DNA from: Allobosea sp. TND4EK4
Lineage (GTDB): Bacteria > Pseudomonadota > Alphaproteobacteria > Rhizobiales > Beijerinckiaceae
Assembly (NCBI RefSeq): GCF_900156025.1
Contig: NZ_FTMO01000018.1
Location: forward strand, 1-58,074
DNA length: 58,074 nt
Reading direction: 5' to 3'
The notes below the pieces were generated by a model that worked only from the letters and a program-made list of their open reading frames with translations, searched no databases and was not told the origin of the DNA. Position numbers and translations under genes: made by a program. This document shows, one piece after another, positions 29,026-36,494 of this stretch; position 1 is the stretch's first letter; each line of letters begins with the position of its first letter.

Positions 29026-30771
29026 TCAGTCGCCGATCGCCACGCCTTCCCGGCGCCCATCCGCGCCGCCCAGGAAGCCCTCGGGCGTCTTGACGATCGC
29101 TTGCGTGCCGGAGGTCATCTCCAGCAGACGGACCTCGTGGCCCTTCGCCTCGAGGGCTGCCTTCCAGGCTTCCGCTTCCGTGCCCTTTTCCAGTTCTGTC
29201 GGGCCGTTGCGGCTGCCGAAATTGCCGAAATCGACCGCCTGCTGCGGATCCATGCGCCAGTCGAGCAGAGCGACCAGGGACTTGGCGACATAGCCGATGA
29301 TCTGACTGCCGCCGGGCGAGCCGACCACGGCGTAGAGCCGGCCGAAGGCGTCGAAGACCAGCGTCGGCGCCATCGAGGAGCGCGGCCGCTTGCCGGGCTC
29401 GACACGGTTGGCGACGGGCTTGCCGTCCTCCTCAGGAGCGAAGTTGAAGTCGGTCAGCTCGTTGTTGAGCAGGAAGCCGCCCTTGGTCATCAGGCGCGAG
29501 CCGAAGCCGTCCTCGATCGTCGTGGTCATCGCCACGGCATTGCCGGCCGCATCCACGATGGAGATGTGGCTGGTGCCGTGCTCGATGCCGTCCGAAGGGG
29601 CGAGCAGGCCCGCCCGCTTGTTGGGCGGGTCGCCGGCCTTGGCGCGGCCCATCGAGCGCTCGGGGTTCACGAGCAGGGCGCGGGAGCGGATATAGTCGCG
29701 GTCGATCAGCCCCGTGACCGGCACGCTCAGGAAGCCGGGATCGGCGAGATAGAGGTTGCGGTCGGCGAAGGCGAGGCGGCCCGCCTCGCTGAACCAGTGG
29801 GCCGCCTCCGCGCCCGGGCCCATGCGGCGCAAATCCTGCCCTTCCAGGATGCCGAGCATCTGCTGGATCGCGACGGCGCCGGAGCTGGGCGGTCCCATGC
29901 CGCACAGCCGCCAGACACGATAGGCACCGCAGACAGGCTCGCGCTCCTCGACGCGATAGGCGGCGAGATCGGCGAGCGCGATGTCACCGGGATTGGACGG
30001 ATGGCCGGTGACGGTCGCGACGATGTCCTCGGCGATCGGCCCCTTGTAGAAGGCGTCGGCACCCTTTGCCGCGATGGCGCGAAGCGTCGCGGCGAAGGCG
30101 GGGTTCTTCAGAATCGTGCCGACCGCCCTGGGCTTTCCGTCGGGCTCGTAGAAATAGGCCGCGGCGAGGGCGTTCTTGGGGAGGTCCTTCTCGCGGGCAA
30201 GGAGCCCATTGAGACGCGGCGAGACCGGGAAGCCCTCTTCGGCGAGCTTCAGGGCGGGGGCGACGAGATCGGCGAAGGGCAGCTTCCCCCAGCGCCGATG
30301 CGCCTCTTCCAGCAGCTTGAGCGTGCCCGGCACACCGACCGAGCGACCGCCGACCACCGCCTCGCGGAACGGCATCGGCTTGCCGTCCTTCATGAAGCGG
30401 TCGGGTTTCGCGGCAGCGGGGGCGGTCTCGCGACCGTCGAGCGTCGTCACTTTGCGCGCGGCCTCGTCCCAATGGACGAGGAAGGCACCGCCGCCGATCC
30501 CTGAGCTCTGCGGCTCGACCAGGTTGAGGACGAGCTGGACGGCGATGGCGGCATCCACCGCGCTGCCGCCGGCCCGCAGGATCTCGCGGCCCGCCGAGGC
30601 GGCGAGCGGGTTGGCGGCGGCGGCCATGTATCGCTGGGCCGTGCCCAGGCTGCGGACGCTGCGGCCTGTCGCCGCTTCCGGTGCCGCCTGCATCTGCGCG
30701 AGAGCCGGAGCCTGGCAGGCGAGGCTCGCCAGCAGCAGGGCGGGCAACAGCAGCAAGGCATGGCGGCGCAT
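29026..30771 (-). CDS. ggt: Gamma-glutamyltransferase precursor
   Basis: A periplasmic Ntn-hydrolase that removes or transfers the gamma-glutamyl group of glutathione. The 581-residue precursor has a signal peptide (MRRHALLLLPALLLASLACQ, cut after APALAQ), the large-subunit motif SGIGGGAFLVHWDE, and the autocleavage site EHGTSHISIVD, where T400 becomes the small-subunit nucleophile. The C-terminal SSMAPTLVF and VVGSPGGSQIIGYV line the active site. The ATG at 30771 follows GGAGA. It converges with the membrane-protein gene and is divergent from lemA. Both subunits' key residues are intact. Confidence 0.95.
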   Translation of the reverse strand: MRRHALLLLPALLLASLACQAPALAQMQAAPEAATGRSVRSLGTAQRYMAAAANPLAASAGREILRAGGSAVDAAIAVQLVLNLVEPQSSGIGGGAFLVHWDEAARKVTTLDGRETAPAAAKPDRFMKDGKPMPFREAVVGGRSVGVPGTLKLLEEAHRRWGKLPFADLVAPALKLAEEGFPVSPRLNGLLAREKDLPKNALAAAYFYEPDGKPRAVGTILKNPAFAATLRAIAAKGADAFYKGPIAEDIVATVTGHPSNPGDIALADLAAYRVEEREPVCGAYRVWRLCGMGPPSSGAVAIQQMLGILEGQDLRRMGPGAEAAHWFSEAGRLAFADRNLYLADPGFLSVPVTGLIDRDYIRSRALLVNPERSMGRAKAGDPPNKRAGLLAPSDGIEHGTSHISIVDAAGNAVAMTTTIEDGFGSRLMTKGGFLLNNELTDFNFAPEEDGKPVANRVEPGKRPRSSMAPTLVFDAFGRLYAVVGSPGGSQIIGYVAKSLVALLDWRMDPQQAVDFGNFGSRNGPTELEKGTEAEAWKAALEAKGHEVRLLEMTSGTQAIVKTPEGFLGGADGRREGVAIGD

Positions 30772-30897
30772 GGCGAAGCTCTCCGGTCGGATCGGCACGA
30801 TAGCGCAAACGTCGCAGGCTGCCAGCTTGGAGGCCCGGCCTTGCGCGGGTAAGGTCCGAATCGTGTTTTGCCTGACGTTGCCAAAAGGGGTTTCGGC

Positions 30898-31500
30898 ATG
30901 TCGTTTACCGTCCAGCTTCGCCGCCCGCTTGCCTGGCTCGTCCTTGGACTCGTCGGTCTGGCCCTCGCCGGCTGCGGCTACAACAATGTGCCGACGCTGG
31001 AGGAGAGGGCCAAGGCGGCCTGGTCCGAGGTGCAGAACCAGTACCAGCGGCGTGCCGACCTCATTCCCAATCTCGTCGAGACCGTGAAGGGCTACGCGGC
31101 CCAGGAGAAGGACGTGCTGACCTCCGTCATCGAGGCGCGTGCCAAGGCGACTCAGGTCAAGGTGGACGCCTCGACCATCAGCGACCCGGTGAAGTTCAAG
31201 GAATACCAGGACGCGCAGAACCAGCTGACCGGCGCGCTGGGCCGACTGCTCGTCACGGTCGAACGCTATCCGGAGCTGAAATCGAACCAGAACTTCCTCG
31301 CCCTGCAGTCGCAGCTCGAGGGCACCGAGAACCGGGTGGCGGTGTCGCGGCGCGACTACATCGAGGCCGTGCGGGCCTATAACACCGAGATTCGGACCTT
31401 CCCGGGCGTGATCTGGGCCAAGTTCGTCTGGGGCGCGAAGCCGATGGAAACCTTCGCCGCAACGGCGGGGGCCGACCGGGCGCCGAGCGTGAAGTTCTAA
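30898..31500 (+). CDS. lemA: LemA family lipoprotein
   Basis: A 200-residue protein anchored by lipid or by its N-terminal helix. The lipobox is LALAGC (C26). The domain shows the family pattern: ERAKAAWSEVQNQYQRRADL, IPNLVETVKGYAAQEKDVL and TLENRV-like EGTENRVAVSRRDY, ending in YNTEIRTFPGVIWA. LemA proteins are long helical bundles of unclear function. The ATG at 30898 follows AAAAGGGG. It begins a three-gene operon with two TPM-domain genes, a common grouping. Confidence 0.93.
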   Translation: MSFTVQLRRPLAWLVLGLVGLALAGCGYNNVPTLEERAKAAWSEVQNQYQRRADLIPNLVETVKGYAAQEKDVLTSVIEARAKATQVKVDASTISDPVKFKEYQDAQNQLTGALGRLLVTVERYPELKSNQNFLALQSQLEGTENRVAVSRRDYIEAVRAYNTEIRTFPGVIWAKFVWGAKPMETFAATAGADRAPSVKF

Positions 31501-31504
31501 GCTC

Positions 31505-32353
31505 GTGACCACCTTGCAGGACAAGGCGCCCAGAACTCCTCTCCCGGTCGGGAGAGGGGTCCTGCGTCGAGTCTCCGCATTCTTGGCTGTCCTGCTCTGG
31601 GCGCTTCCGGCTTTCGCTGCCGATCCGACCTATCCTGCCCTGACCGGCCGCGTCGTCGACGGGGCCAACATCATCGCGCCCGAAGCGCGCCAGCGCATCG
31701 AGGACAAGCTCAAGGCGCATGAGGACAAGACCTCCGACCAGGTCGTGGTCGCGACGGTGCCTTCGCTGCAGGGGGTGACGATCGAGGATTTCGCCAATGG
31801 CCTCTTCCGCCGCTGGCAGCTCGGGCAGAAGGCGAAGAACAACGGCGTGCTCCTGCTGGTGGCGCCGAACGAGCGGAAGGTCAGGATCGAGGTCGGCTAT
31901 GGGCTGGAAGGCGCGCTGACCGATGCGCTCTCCAGCGTCATCATCTCGACGGCGATCGCGCCGAAGTTCCGCAGCGGCGATTTCGCGGGTGGGATCGAGG
32001 CCGGTGCCGATGCGATCCTGAGCATCCTGACCGGCGATGCCGAGCAATGGCAGCGACGGGCCGAGATCCGCAGCAACGAGAGCTCGCCGGCCGAGGACAT
32101 CGCGGTGGTGATCGCCATCGTCCTCATCTTCTTCTTCATCGTCCTCTTCCTGCGCAGCCTGTCGCGGCAGAGCGGCGTGCAGCGCCACCGCACCCGGGAC
32201 GGCCGCTGGATCGTGCTGCCGCCGAGTTCCGGCTCGGGCTGGGGTTCCGGTTCCGGCTGGGGTGGCGGCGGAGGGGGCTGGAGCTCCGGCGGTGGCGGAT
32301 TTTCCGGAGGCGGAGGCTCGTCGGGAGGCGGCGGGGCATCGGGGAGCTGGTGA
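31505..32353 (+). CDS. TPM-domain protein with Gly-rich tail (YgcG type)
   Basis: The 282-residue product has a signal peptide (FLAVLLWALPAFAA), a TPM domain (residues ~45-165: LTGRVVDGANIIAP, VVVATVPSLQGVTIEDFAN and VEVGYGLEGAL-like KVRIEVGYGLEGALTD), a membrane helix (VVIAIVLIFFFIVLFL, near 205) and a Ser/Gly-rich tail of ~45 residues. The start is GTG at 31505, four bases after lemA. Codons 12-18 are formed by a 20-bp palindrome (31538-31557), an odd place for a repeat. TPM domains are implicated in photosystem repair in plants; the bacterial role is unknown. Confidence 0.9.
   Translation: MTTLQDKAPRTPLPVGRGVLRRVSAFLAVLLWALPAFAADPTYPALTGRVVDGANIIAPEARQRIEDKLKAHEDKTSDQVVVATVPSLQGVTIEDFANGLFRRWQLGQKAKNNGVLLLVAPNERKVRIEVGYGLEGALTDALSSVIISTAIAPKFRSGDFAGGIEAGADAILSILTGDAEQWQRRAEIRSNESSPAEDIAVVIAIVLIFFFIVLFLRSLSRQSGVQRHRTRDGRWIVLPPSSGSGWGSGSGWGGGGGGWSSGGGGFSGGGGSSGGGGASGSW
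31538..31557. repeat. Short palindrome inside the TPM gene N-terminus
   Basis: CCTCTCCCG, GT, CGGGAGAGG: perfect 9-bp arms. Outside these, ACT and GGT flanks give the longer ACTCCTCTCCCG...CGGGAGAGGGGT pattern, a common intergenic repeat in this group of bacteria. Here it lies within the first codons of an apparent coding sequence, upstream of the signal peptide core. Confidence 0.6.
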
Positions 32354-32958
32354 TGGACGCTGCCGACAGGGATGCGATCGCGGAAGCCATCCGCCGCGCC
32401 GAGAGCCGCACCGCAGGCGAGATCGTCGTGGTGGTGGAGGGGGCGGCGTCGAGCTATCGCACGGTGCCGGTGGTGCTGGCCCTGACGCTGGCGCTGCTGG
32501 TGCCCTGGCCGCTGATCGCGCTCACCATGGCCAGCGCCCAGCGCATCTTCCTGATCCAGCTGATCTGTGCCGCCGCGCTGCTGGCGGGCTTGCTCTGGTA
32601 CGGGCGCGGCGGACGGTTCGTGCCGGGCTTCGTCAAGCGGCGCCGGGCGCATGATGCGGCCTTGCGGGAGTTCGTCGCGCGGGGCCTGACCCGCACCAGC
32701 GGACGCACCGGAGTCCTGCTCTACGTCGCGCTGCAGGAGCGCTATGCCGAGGTCGTGGCGGATAGCGGTATCGATGGCCTGGTCGATGCGGGGCGCTGGG
32801 AAGCCATCATCGAGCCGCTGATCACGGCGGCGCGCGAGGAGCGGCTGACGGAAGGTCTGATCGCGGCGGTGGATGCGGCCGGTGCCCTGCTGGCGGAGCA
32901 TGTCCCGCCGCGACCGAGCGACGTCGACGAGCTGCCGAACAAGGTCATCCTGCTGTAG
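32353..32958 (+). CDS. Second TPM-domain membrane protein
   Basis: A 201-residue protein starting at the ATG that overlaps the previous stop (TGATG). It has EAIRRAESRTAGEIVVVVEG at the N-terminus, two membrane helices (VPVVLALTLALLVPWPLIAL and IFLIQLICAAALLAGLLWYG), then a cytoplasmic part with RRRAHDAALREFVARGL and GRTGVLLYVALQERYAEVVA. The TPM fold is split by the helices, as in the partner protein of LemA-TPM operons. Likely acts with the two upstream products; function unknown. It converges with the DUF1223 gene. Confidence 0.88.
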   Translation: MDAADRDAIAEAIRRAESRTAGEIVVVVEGAASSYRTVPVVLALTLALLVPWPLIALTMASAQRIFLIQLICAAALLAGLLWYGRGGRFVPGFVKRRRAHDAALREFVARGLTRTSGRTGVLLYVALQERYAEVVADSGIDGLVDAGRWEAIIEPLITAAREERLTEGLIAAVDAAGALLAEHVPPRPSDVDELPNKVILL

Positions 32959-32966
32959 GACGCACC

Positions 32967-33728
32967 TCAGGGCGCCGGCAGGCCTCGCGCGGCACCGAGG
33001 ACGGGGCCCGGCATCATGCCGTATTTGCCCGGCTGGTCGGCCTGGACGACGACCACATAGCCATCCGCTTCCGGCGCCTGCGTCGCGCCGATGGGCACCG
33101 TCACGGTCGCCGTCTTGCCGGTCCAGTCGCCGACCCTGACCATGCTGCGCACGACATTGGCGTAGGACAGCGTCTTGCCCTGGTTCTCGCCGCGGGTCAC
33201 GGGGACCGTTGCGTGGCGGGTGGTCGGCATCACCCAGATTCCGGCCGTCCGCTCCTCGGCCGCCCCGGAGGGGGAGACGGCGATGACGAGGCTGCCGCCC
33301 TCCTGCTTCAGCGCGACATGGGCAGCGAGGCCGGATGGCGTCATCTGGCGAACCGCCTTCTCGATCTCCTCCTTGTCGGAGCCGACAAGATGGGCCGTGC
33401 CGTTGACCACGACCTGCGGCGTGTAGACCTGCCCGTCGCCGCGGGCCTTGGCGTAGAATTTCTGCCGCTTGGCGAAAGCCTCCTTGCCGAGCGTGTCCTT
33501 CCAGCCGAGATAGTCCCAATAGGTCACTGGCAGCGTCAGCGCGATCATCGCGGGGTTCTTCGACAGCTCGACGACCAGTGCATCGGCCGGCGGGCAGGAG
33601 GAACAGCCCTGGCTGGTGAAGAGCTCGATCACCGCCTGCGGATCCTTGGCCGGCTGCGCCCAGGCGCCCGCGAGACCCAGGCCGAAGGTCGCAATCGTCA
33701 GGGCGATGTGGCGTCGGGCGGAGAGCAT
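32967..33728 (-). CDS. DUF1223 thioredoxin-like secreted protein
   Basis: The 253-residue product has a signal peptide (MLSARRHIALTIATFGLGLA) and the DUF1223 domain: VIELFTSQGCSSCPPADALV with a CxxC pair (C42, C45), VTYWDYLGWKDTLGKEAFAK and VYTPQVVVNGTAHLVGSD with a thioredoxin-type cis-Pro. The fold suggests a periplasmic thiol-disulfide or copper-related protein, not proven. The ATG at 33728 is chosen because it leads straight into the signal peptide. Confidence 0.88.
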   Translation of the reverse strand: MLSARRHIALTIATFGLGLAGAWAQPAKDPQAVIELFTSQGCSSCPPADALVVELSKNPAMIALTLPVTYWDYLGWKDTLGKEAFAKRQKFYAKARGDGQVYTPQVVVNGTAHLVGSDKEEIEKAVRQMTPSGLAAHVALKQEGGSLVIAVSPSGAAEERTAGIWVMPTTRHATVPVTRGENQGKTLSYANVVRSMVRVGDWTGKTATVTVPIGATQAPEADGYVVVVQADQPGKYGMMPGPVLGAARGLPAP

Positions 33729-33796
33729 GGGGCTCACTCTGGCAGGGAAGGGTTGGTCCGCGGTTACCAAAGCCCCCGAAGCCCCTCAGATGGAAA

Positions 33797-34780
33797 TCAC
33801 GTTGCCTTGAAGACAGGCACCGTCGCAGGGCTGTGATCGAAGGCCGCCAGCGCATCGGCGGGGATCATATTGGGGCGCCAGCGCCGATGCATCCACAACC
33901 ACTGCTCGGGATATTCCCGGACCCAGCCATCGACCACCGCCGTCATCATGGCCATGGCACCGCGCACGTCGATCTCTCCGGCGGCGTCGCGCGGCAGGTC
34001 GAGAGGCGGCGTCAGCTCGATCCGGAAGCGGCGATTCGGCAGGCGGATGACGCGCACGCCGTGAACCGGGCATTCGAAGCGCCTGGCGAACTTGCCGAGG
34101 ATCGGGTTCGTCAGGGCGGGCCGGCCGAGGAAAGGCACGACCACGCCGCGGGTGAAATGCTGGTCGATCAGCATGCCGAGATGGCCGCCATTCTCCAGCA
34201 CGCCCTGCATGGCGAAGGCCGCGCCCTGTCTTGCGGCTGCGAGCCCGCCCATGGCGCCAGAGCGGATCTCGTGGACGATCGCAGCGATGGCCGGGTCGTT
34301 CGGCGCGCGGAAGACGGCGGTGGTCTCGAGATCGTAGGTCGCGGCGCAGATCGCCGGCAGCTCCCAGTTGGCGAGATGGGCCGAGAAGATCAGACCGGGC
34401 TTTGCGTCGTCCTTCAGCGCGATGAAGTGCTCGATGCCGGTGACCTCGACGCGCGAGGGCCGGTCGGGGTTGTGGTAGTCGTAGTCGAAGATGTCCTTGA
34501 GATGGGCGTATTCGGCGGCGACGCGACCGAGGTTTTCCCAGGCCGCGCGCGCAATGCGCTTGACCTCCCGGTCGGGCATGCCGGGGAACGTCGCCCGGAT
34601 ATTGGCCAGCGCGACCCGGTTGACCGGGATCAGCGGGCTCGCCGTCCTGAGCAGCCAGCCGCCGAGGTCGCTGGAGCGATCGGGGCCCAGCAGGCGCAGG
34701 AATCCGAAGAGTGCGCGGATCGCACCGATCGTGATCGCCGCGCCGATGCGCGCAGCGAGGGCCTTGGCCTGTCTCAACAC
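33797..34780 (-). CDS. lpxXL: Very-long-chain lipid A acyltransferase LpxXL (LpxL/HtrB family)
   Basis: This inner-membrane enzyme adds the 26-28 carbon hydroxy-fatty acid from AcpXL to lipid A. The 327-residue sequence has one N-terminal helix region, the catalytic LIFSAHLANWELPAICAA (H-x4-E), AVFRAPNDPAI, GMLIDQHFTRGVVVPFLG and the C-terminal QWLWMHRRW of the family. It begins with GTG. It is the last gene of the acpXL cluster, 98 bases beyond adh. Assignment as LpxXL, not LpxL, rests on the cluster context. Confidence 0.88.
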   Translation of the reverse strand: MLRQAKALAARIGAAITIGAIRALFGFLRLLGPDRSSDLGGWLLRTASPLIPVNRVALANIRATFPGMPDREVKRIARAAWENLGRVAAEYAHLKDIFDYDYHNPDRPSRVEVTGIEHFIALKDDAKPGLIFSAHLANWELPAICAATYDLETTAVFRAPNDPAIAAIVHEIRSGAMGGLAAARQGAAFAMQGVLENGGHLGMLIDQHFTRGVVVPFLGRPALTNPILGKFARRFECPVHGVRVIRLPNRRFRIELTPPLDLPRDAAGEIDVRGAMAMMTAVVDGWVREYPEQWLWMHRRWRPNMIPADALAAFDHSPATVPVFKAT

Positions 34781-34878
34781 CGTCTGGTCAGTCCCGTCTC
34801 GCCCGTGCCGGCAGCAAGTCCGGGCCCGAAGGGCGCGATCTGGGGCAGGATGGGCCTCGCGTCAAGCCTGCGGCCCGT

Positions 34879-35901
34879 TCAGAAGGCGATGACGACCTTC
34901 CCGAACACCTTGCGCCCTTCGATGCGGGCGAGTCCCTTCTCGAATTCCGCGAGCGGAAACACCGAATCGATCACCGGCTTCATGCCACCGGCCATCTTCT
35001 CCAGCGACTGGGCGATGTTCTCGATGCGGCAGCCGAAGGAGCCGGTAATGCGGTATTGCTGCTGGAAGAGCTGCATCAGGTTGATGGTGGCCGAGGGGCC
35101 CGAGGTCGCGCCGCAGGTGACGAGGCGGCCGCCGCGCTTGAGACAGAGCAGCGAGCCGTTCCAGGTATCGGCGCCGACATGCTCGAAGACGACATCGACG
35201 CCTTTGCGCCCGGTGAGCTTGCGGACCACGCCTTCGAAGCGGTCCTCGCGATAGTTGATGACATGATCGGCGCCGAGCGCCTTGGCCTTGGCGCCCTTCT
35301 CGTCGTCACCCACGGTGGTGTAGACGGTGCATCCGATCGCCTTCGCCATCAGGATGGCGGCCGTGCCGATGCCGGAGCCGCCGGCATGGACGAGCACCGA
35401 TTCGCCAGGCTCCAGCCTGGCATTGTCGAAGAGCATGTGCTGCACCGTTCCGAAGCCGATCGGCGCGCAGGCGGCATCCTCGAAGGAGACGCCTTTCGGC
35501 GCCTTGATGGTCAGGCGGGCCGGGCGGTTGAGCAACTCGCGTGCAAAGCCATCGATGTGGAAACCCATGATGCCGGCGACGTTCTCGCAGAGATTGTCGC
35601 GGCCCTCGCGGCAGGCCTTGCAGTGCCCGCAGGTATCCGCGCCATAGGCGGTGACGACGTCACCCGGCGCGAAGCCCTCGACTCCCTCGCCGACGCAGAC
35701 GATCTCGCCGGCCGCTTCGACGCCCGCCGCCTGCGGCATCTTGCGCTTGGCGAAGGCCATGCCGCGAAAGCCCCAGAGGTCGAGATAGTTGAGGCCCACC
35801 GCCTTGATGCGGATCTGCACCTCGCCGGGAGCCGGCGGCGGCGGCGGATCGATCTCCTCGAGACGGAGGTCACGGTCGCCATGGAGCTGGAGAGAGCGCA
35901 T
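34879..35901 (-). CDS. Zinc-binding alcohol dehydrogenase of the VLCFA cluster (AdhXL)
   Basis: A 340-residue medium-chain dehydrogenase. Structural-zinc cysteines appear in CGHCKACREGRDNLCE near residue 95, and the NAD(P) motif is ESVLVHAGGSGIGTAAILM. Homologues sit beside fabF1XL and lpxXL in rhizobia, where they take part in the 27-hydroxyoctacosanoate pathway; the precise reaction is not settled (possibly enoyl reduction). The ATG at 35901 begins MRSLQLHGDRDLRLEE. In this window the gene is separated from fabF1 by an SDR gene and a toxin-antitoxin pair. Confidence 0.87.
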   Translation of the reverse strand: MRSLQLHGDRDLRLEEIDPPPPPAPGEVQIRIKAVGLNYLDLWGFRGMAFAKRKMPQAAGVEAAGEIVCVGEGVEGFAPGDVVTAYGADTCGHCKACREGRDNLCENVAGIMGFHIDGFARELLNRPARLTIKAPKGVSFEDAACAPIGFGTVQHMLFDNARLEPGESVLVHAGGSGIGTAAILMAKAIGCTVYTTVGDDEKGAKAKALGADHVINYREDRFEGVVRKLTGRKGVDVVFEHVGADTWNGSLLCLKRGGRLVTCGATSGPSATINLMQLFQQQYRITGSFGCRIENIAQSLEKMAGGMKPVIDSVFPLAEFEKGLARIEGRKVFGKVVIAF

Positions 35902-35914
35902 GCGAAACGGTCTT

Positions 35915-36199
35915 TCAAAGTTGGTTCGGGTATGACCTGGCGGCATGGAATACGGCGAGGATCTCGATGCGTTCGTCCCGGACACGATAAGGGAGAATGT
36001 ACGGCGATCCGGCCAAGACGAGCTCGCGCGTCCCGTGCTGACGTCCGGGGCGCCCGATTTCGGGGTGCTCCGTCAATGCCGCAGCGCGACTTTCGGTCAT
36101 CGCGACCAGAGCGGAAGCGGCGGCACGGCTATCGCGTGCGACATACGCGAAAATCTCGTCGATTTCGCGCAATGCGCGCCTCGTCCAGATGATCTTCAT
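35915..36199 (-). CDS. RelE/ParE-family toxin
   Basis: A 94-residue ParE-fold protein: MKIIWTRRALREIDEIFAYV, HPEIGRPGRQHGTRELVLA and PYILPYRVRDERIEILAVFH, with the C-terminal AARSYP close to the ParE tail. Relatives poison gyrase (ParE) or cleave mRNA (RelE); the lack of the RelE Arg/His pattern favours ParE, weakly. The start lies seven bases after the antitoxin stop, with a palindrome (36201-36215) in place of a ribosome site. The pair interrupts the lipid A cluster. Confidence 0.9.
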   Translation of the reverse strand: MKIIWTRRALREIDEIFAYVARDSRAAASALVAMTESRAAALTEHPEIGRPGRQHGTRELVLAGSPYILPYRVRDERIEILAVFHAARSYPNQL

Positions 36200-36200
36200 G

Positions 36201-36215
36201 CCGGGCTAGGCCCGG
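36201..36215 (-). promoter_or_regulatory. Hairpin across the antitoxin stop, covering the toxin ribosome site
   Basis: CCGGGC and GCCCGG pair perfectly around three bases. On the mRNA the stem spans the antitoxin TAG and ends two bases before the toxin ATG, where a ribosome site would be expected and none is seen. It may force coupling and hold toxin output below antitoxin output. This role is inferred. Confidence 0.5.
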
Positions 36216-36439
36216 TATTTCGCAAAGACCGCTTCCACCTCGGCATCGCTGGCGAAGTCGCCGCGATCGGCCTCGGCGAGACCTTCCTTGATGCGCCGAA
36301 TCTGCCAGGCGTTCAGCTCGACATAGTCCTGTATCGCCTTGGCCGCGATCCAGCTTCGCGAGCGATCCGTATCGGCGGCCAGCGCGTCGAGCTTGGCGAG
36401 CATCTCGTCGTCGAGGCGAATGGTGAAGGCTGCCGTCAT
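36206..36439 (-). CDS. Ribbon-helix-helix (CopG/ParD-type) antitoxin
   Basis: The 77-residue protein starts with the DNA-binding strand TAAFTIRLDDEMLAKLDALA followed by DRSRSWIAAKAIQDYVEL, the ribbon-helix-helix fold. The C-terminal ADRGDFASDAEVEAVFAKYR is the toxin-binding tail of the kind that pairs with ParE/RelE partners. Its ribosome site (GGAG) lies inside the palindromic operator upstream, so autorepression and translation share one element. Together with 35915-36199 it makes a full toxin-antitoxin module. Confidence 0.9.
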   Translation of the reverse strand: MTAAFTIRLDDEMLAKLDALAADTDRSRSWIAAKAIQDYVELNAWQIRRIKEGLAEADRGDFASDAEVEAVFAKYRA

Positions 36440-36441
36440 GT

Positions 36442-36468
36442 CGGTTCGCTCCGGTTCGGAGTGAACCG
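36442..36468. promoter_or_regulatory. Operator-like palindrome of the RHH-ParE pair
   Basis: CGGTTCGCTCC (36442-36452) and GGAGTGAACCG (36458-36468) are 11-base inverted arms with one mismatch; the centre GGTTC repeats the half-site a third time. It abuts the antitoxin ATG at 36439. RHH antitoxins bind short repeated half-sites in just such positions. Confidence 0.55.
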
Positions 36469-36494
36469 TACCACGAGGGTCCCCGCCGGTCGAT

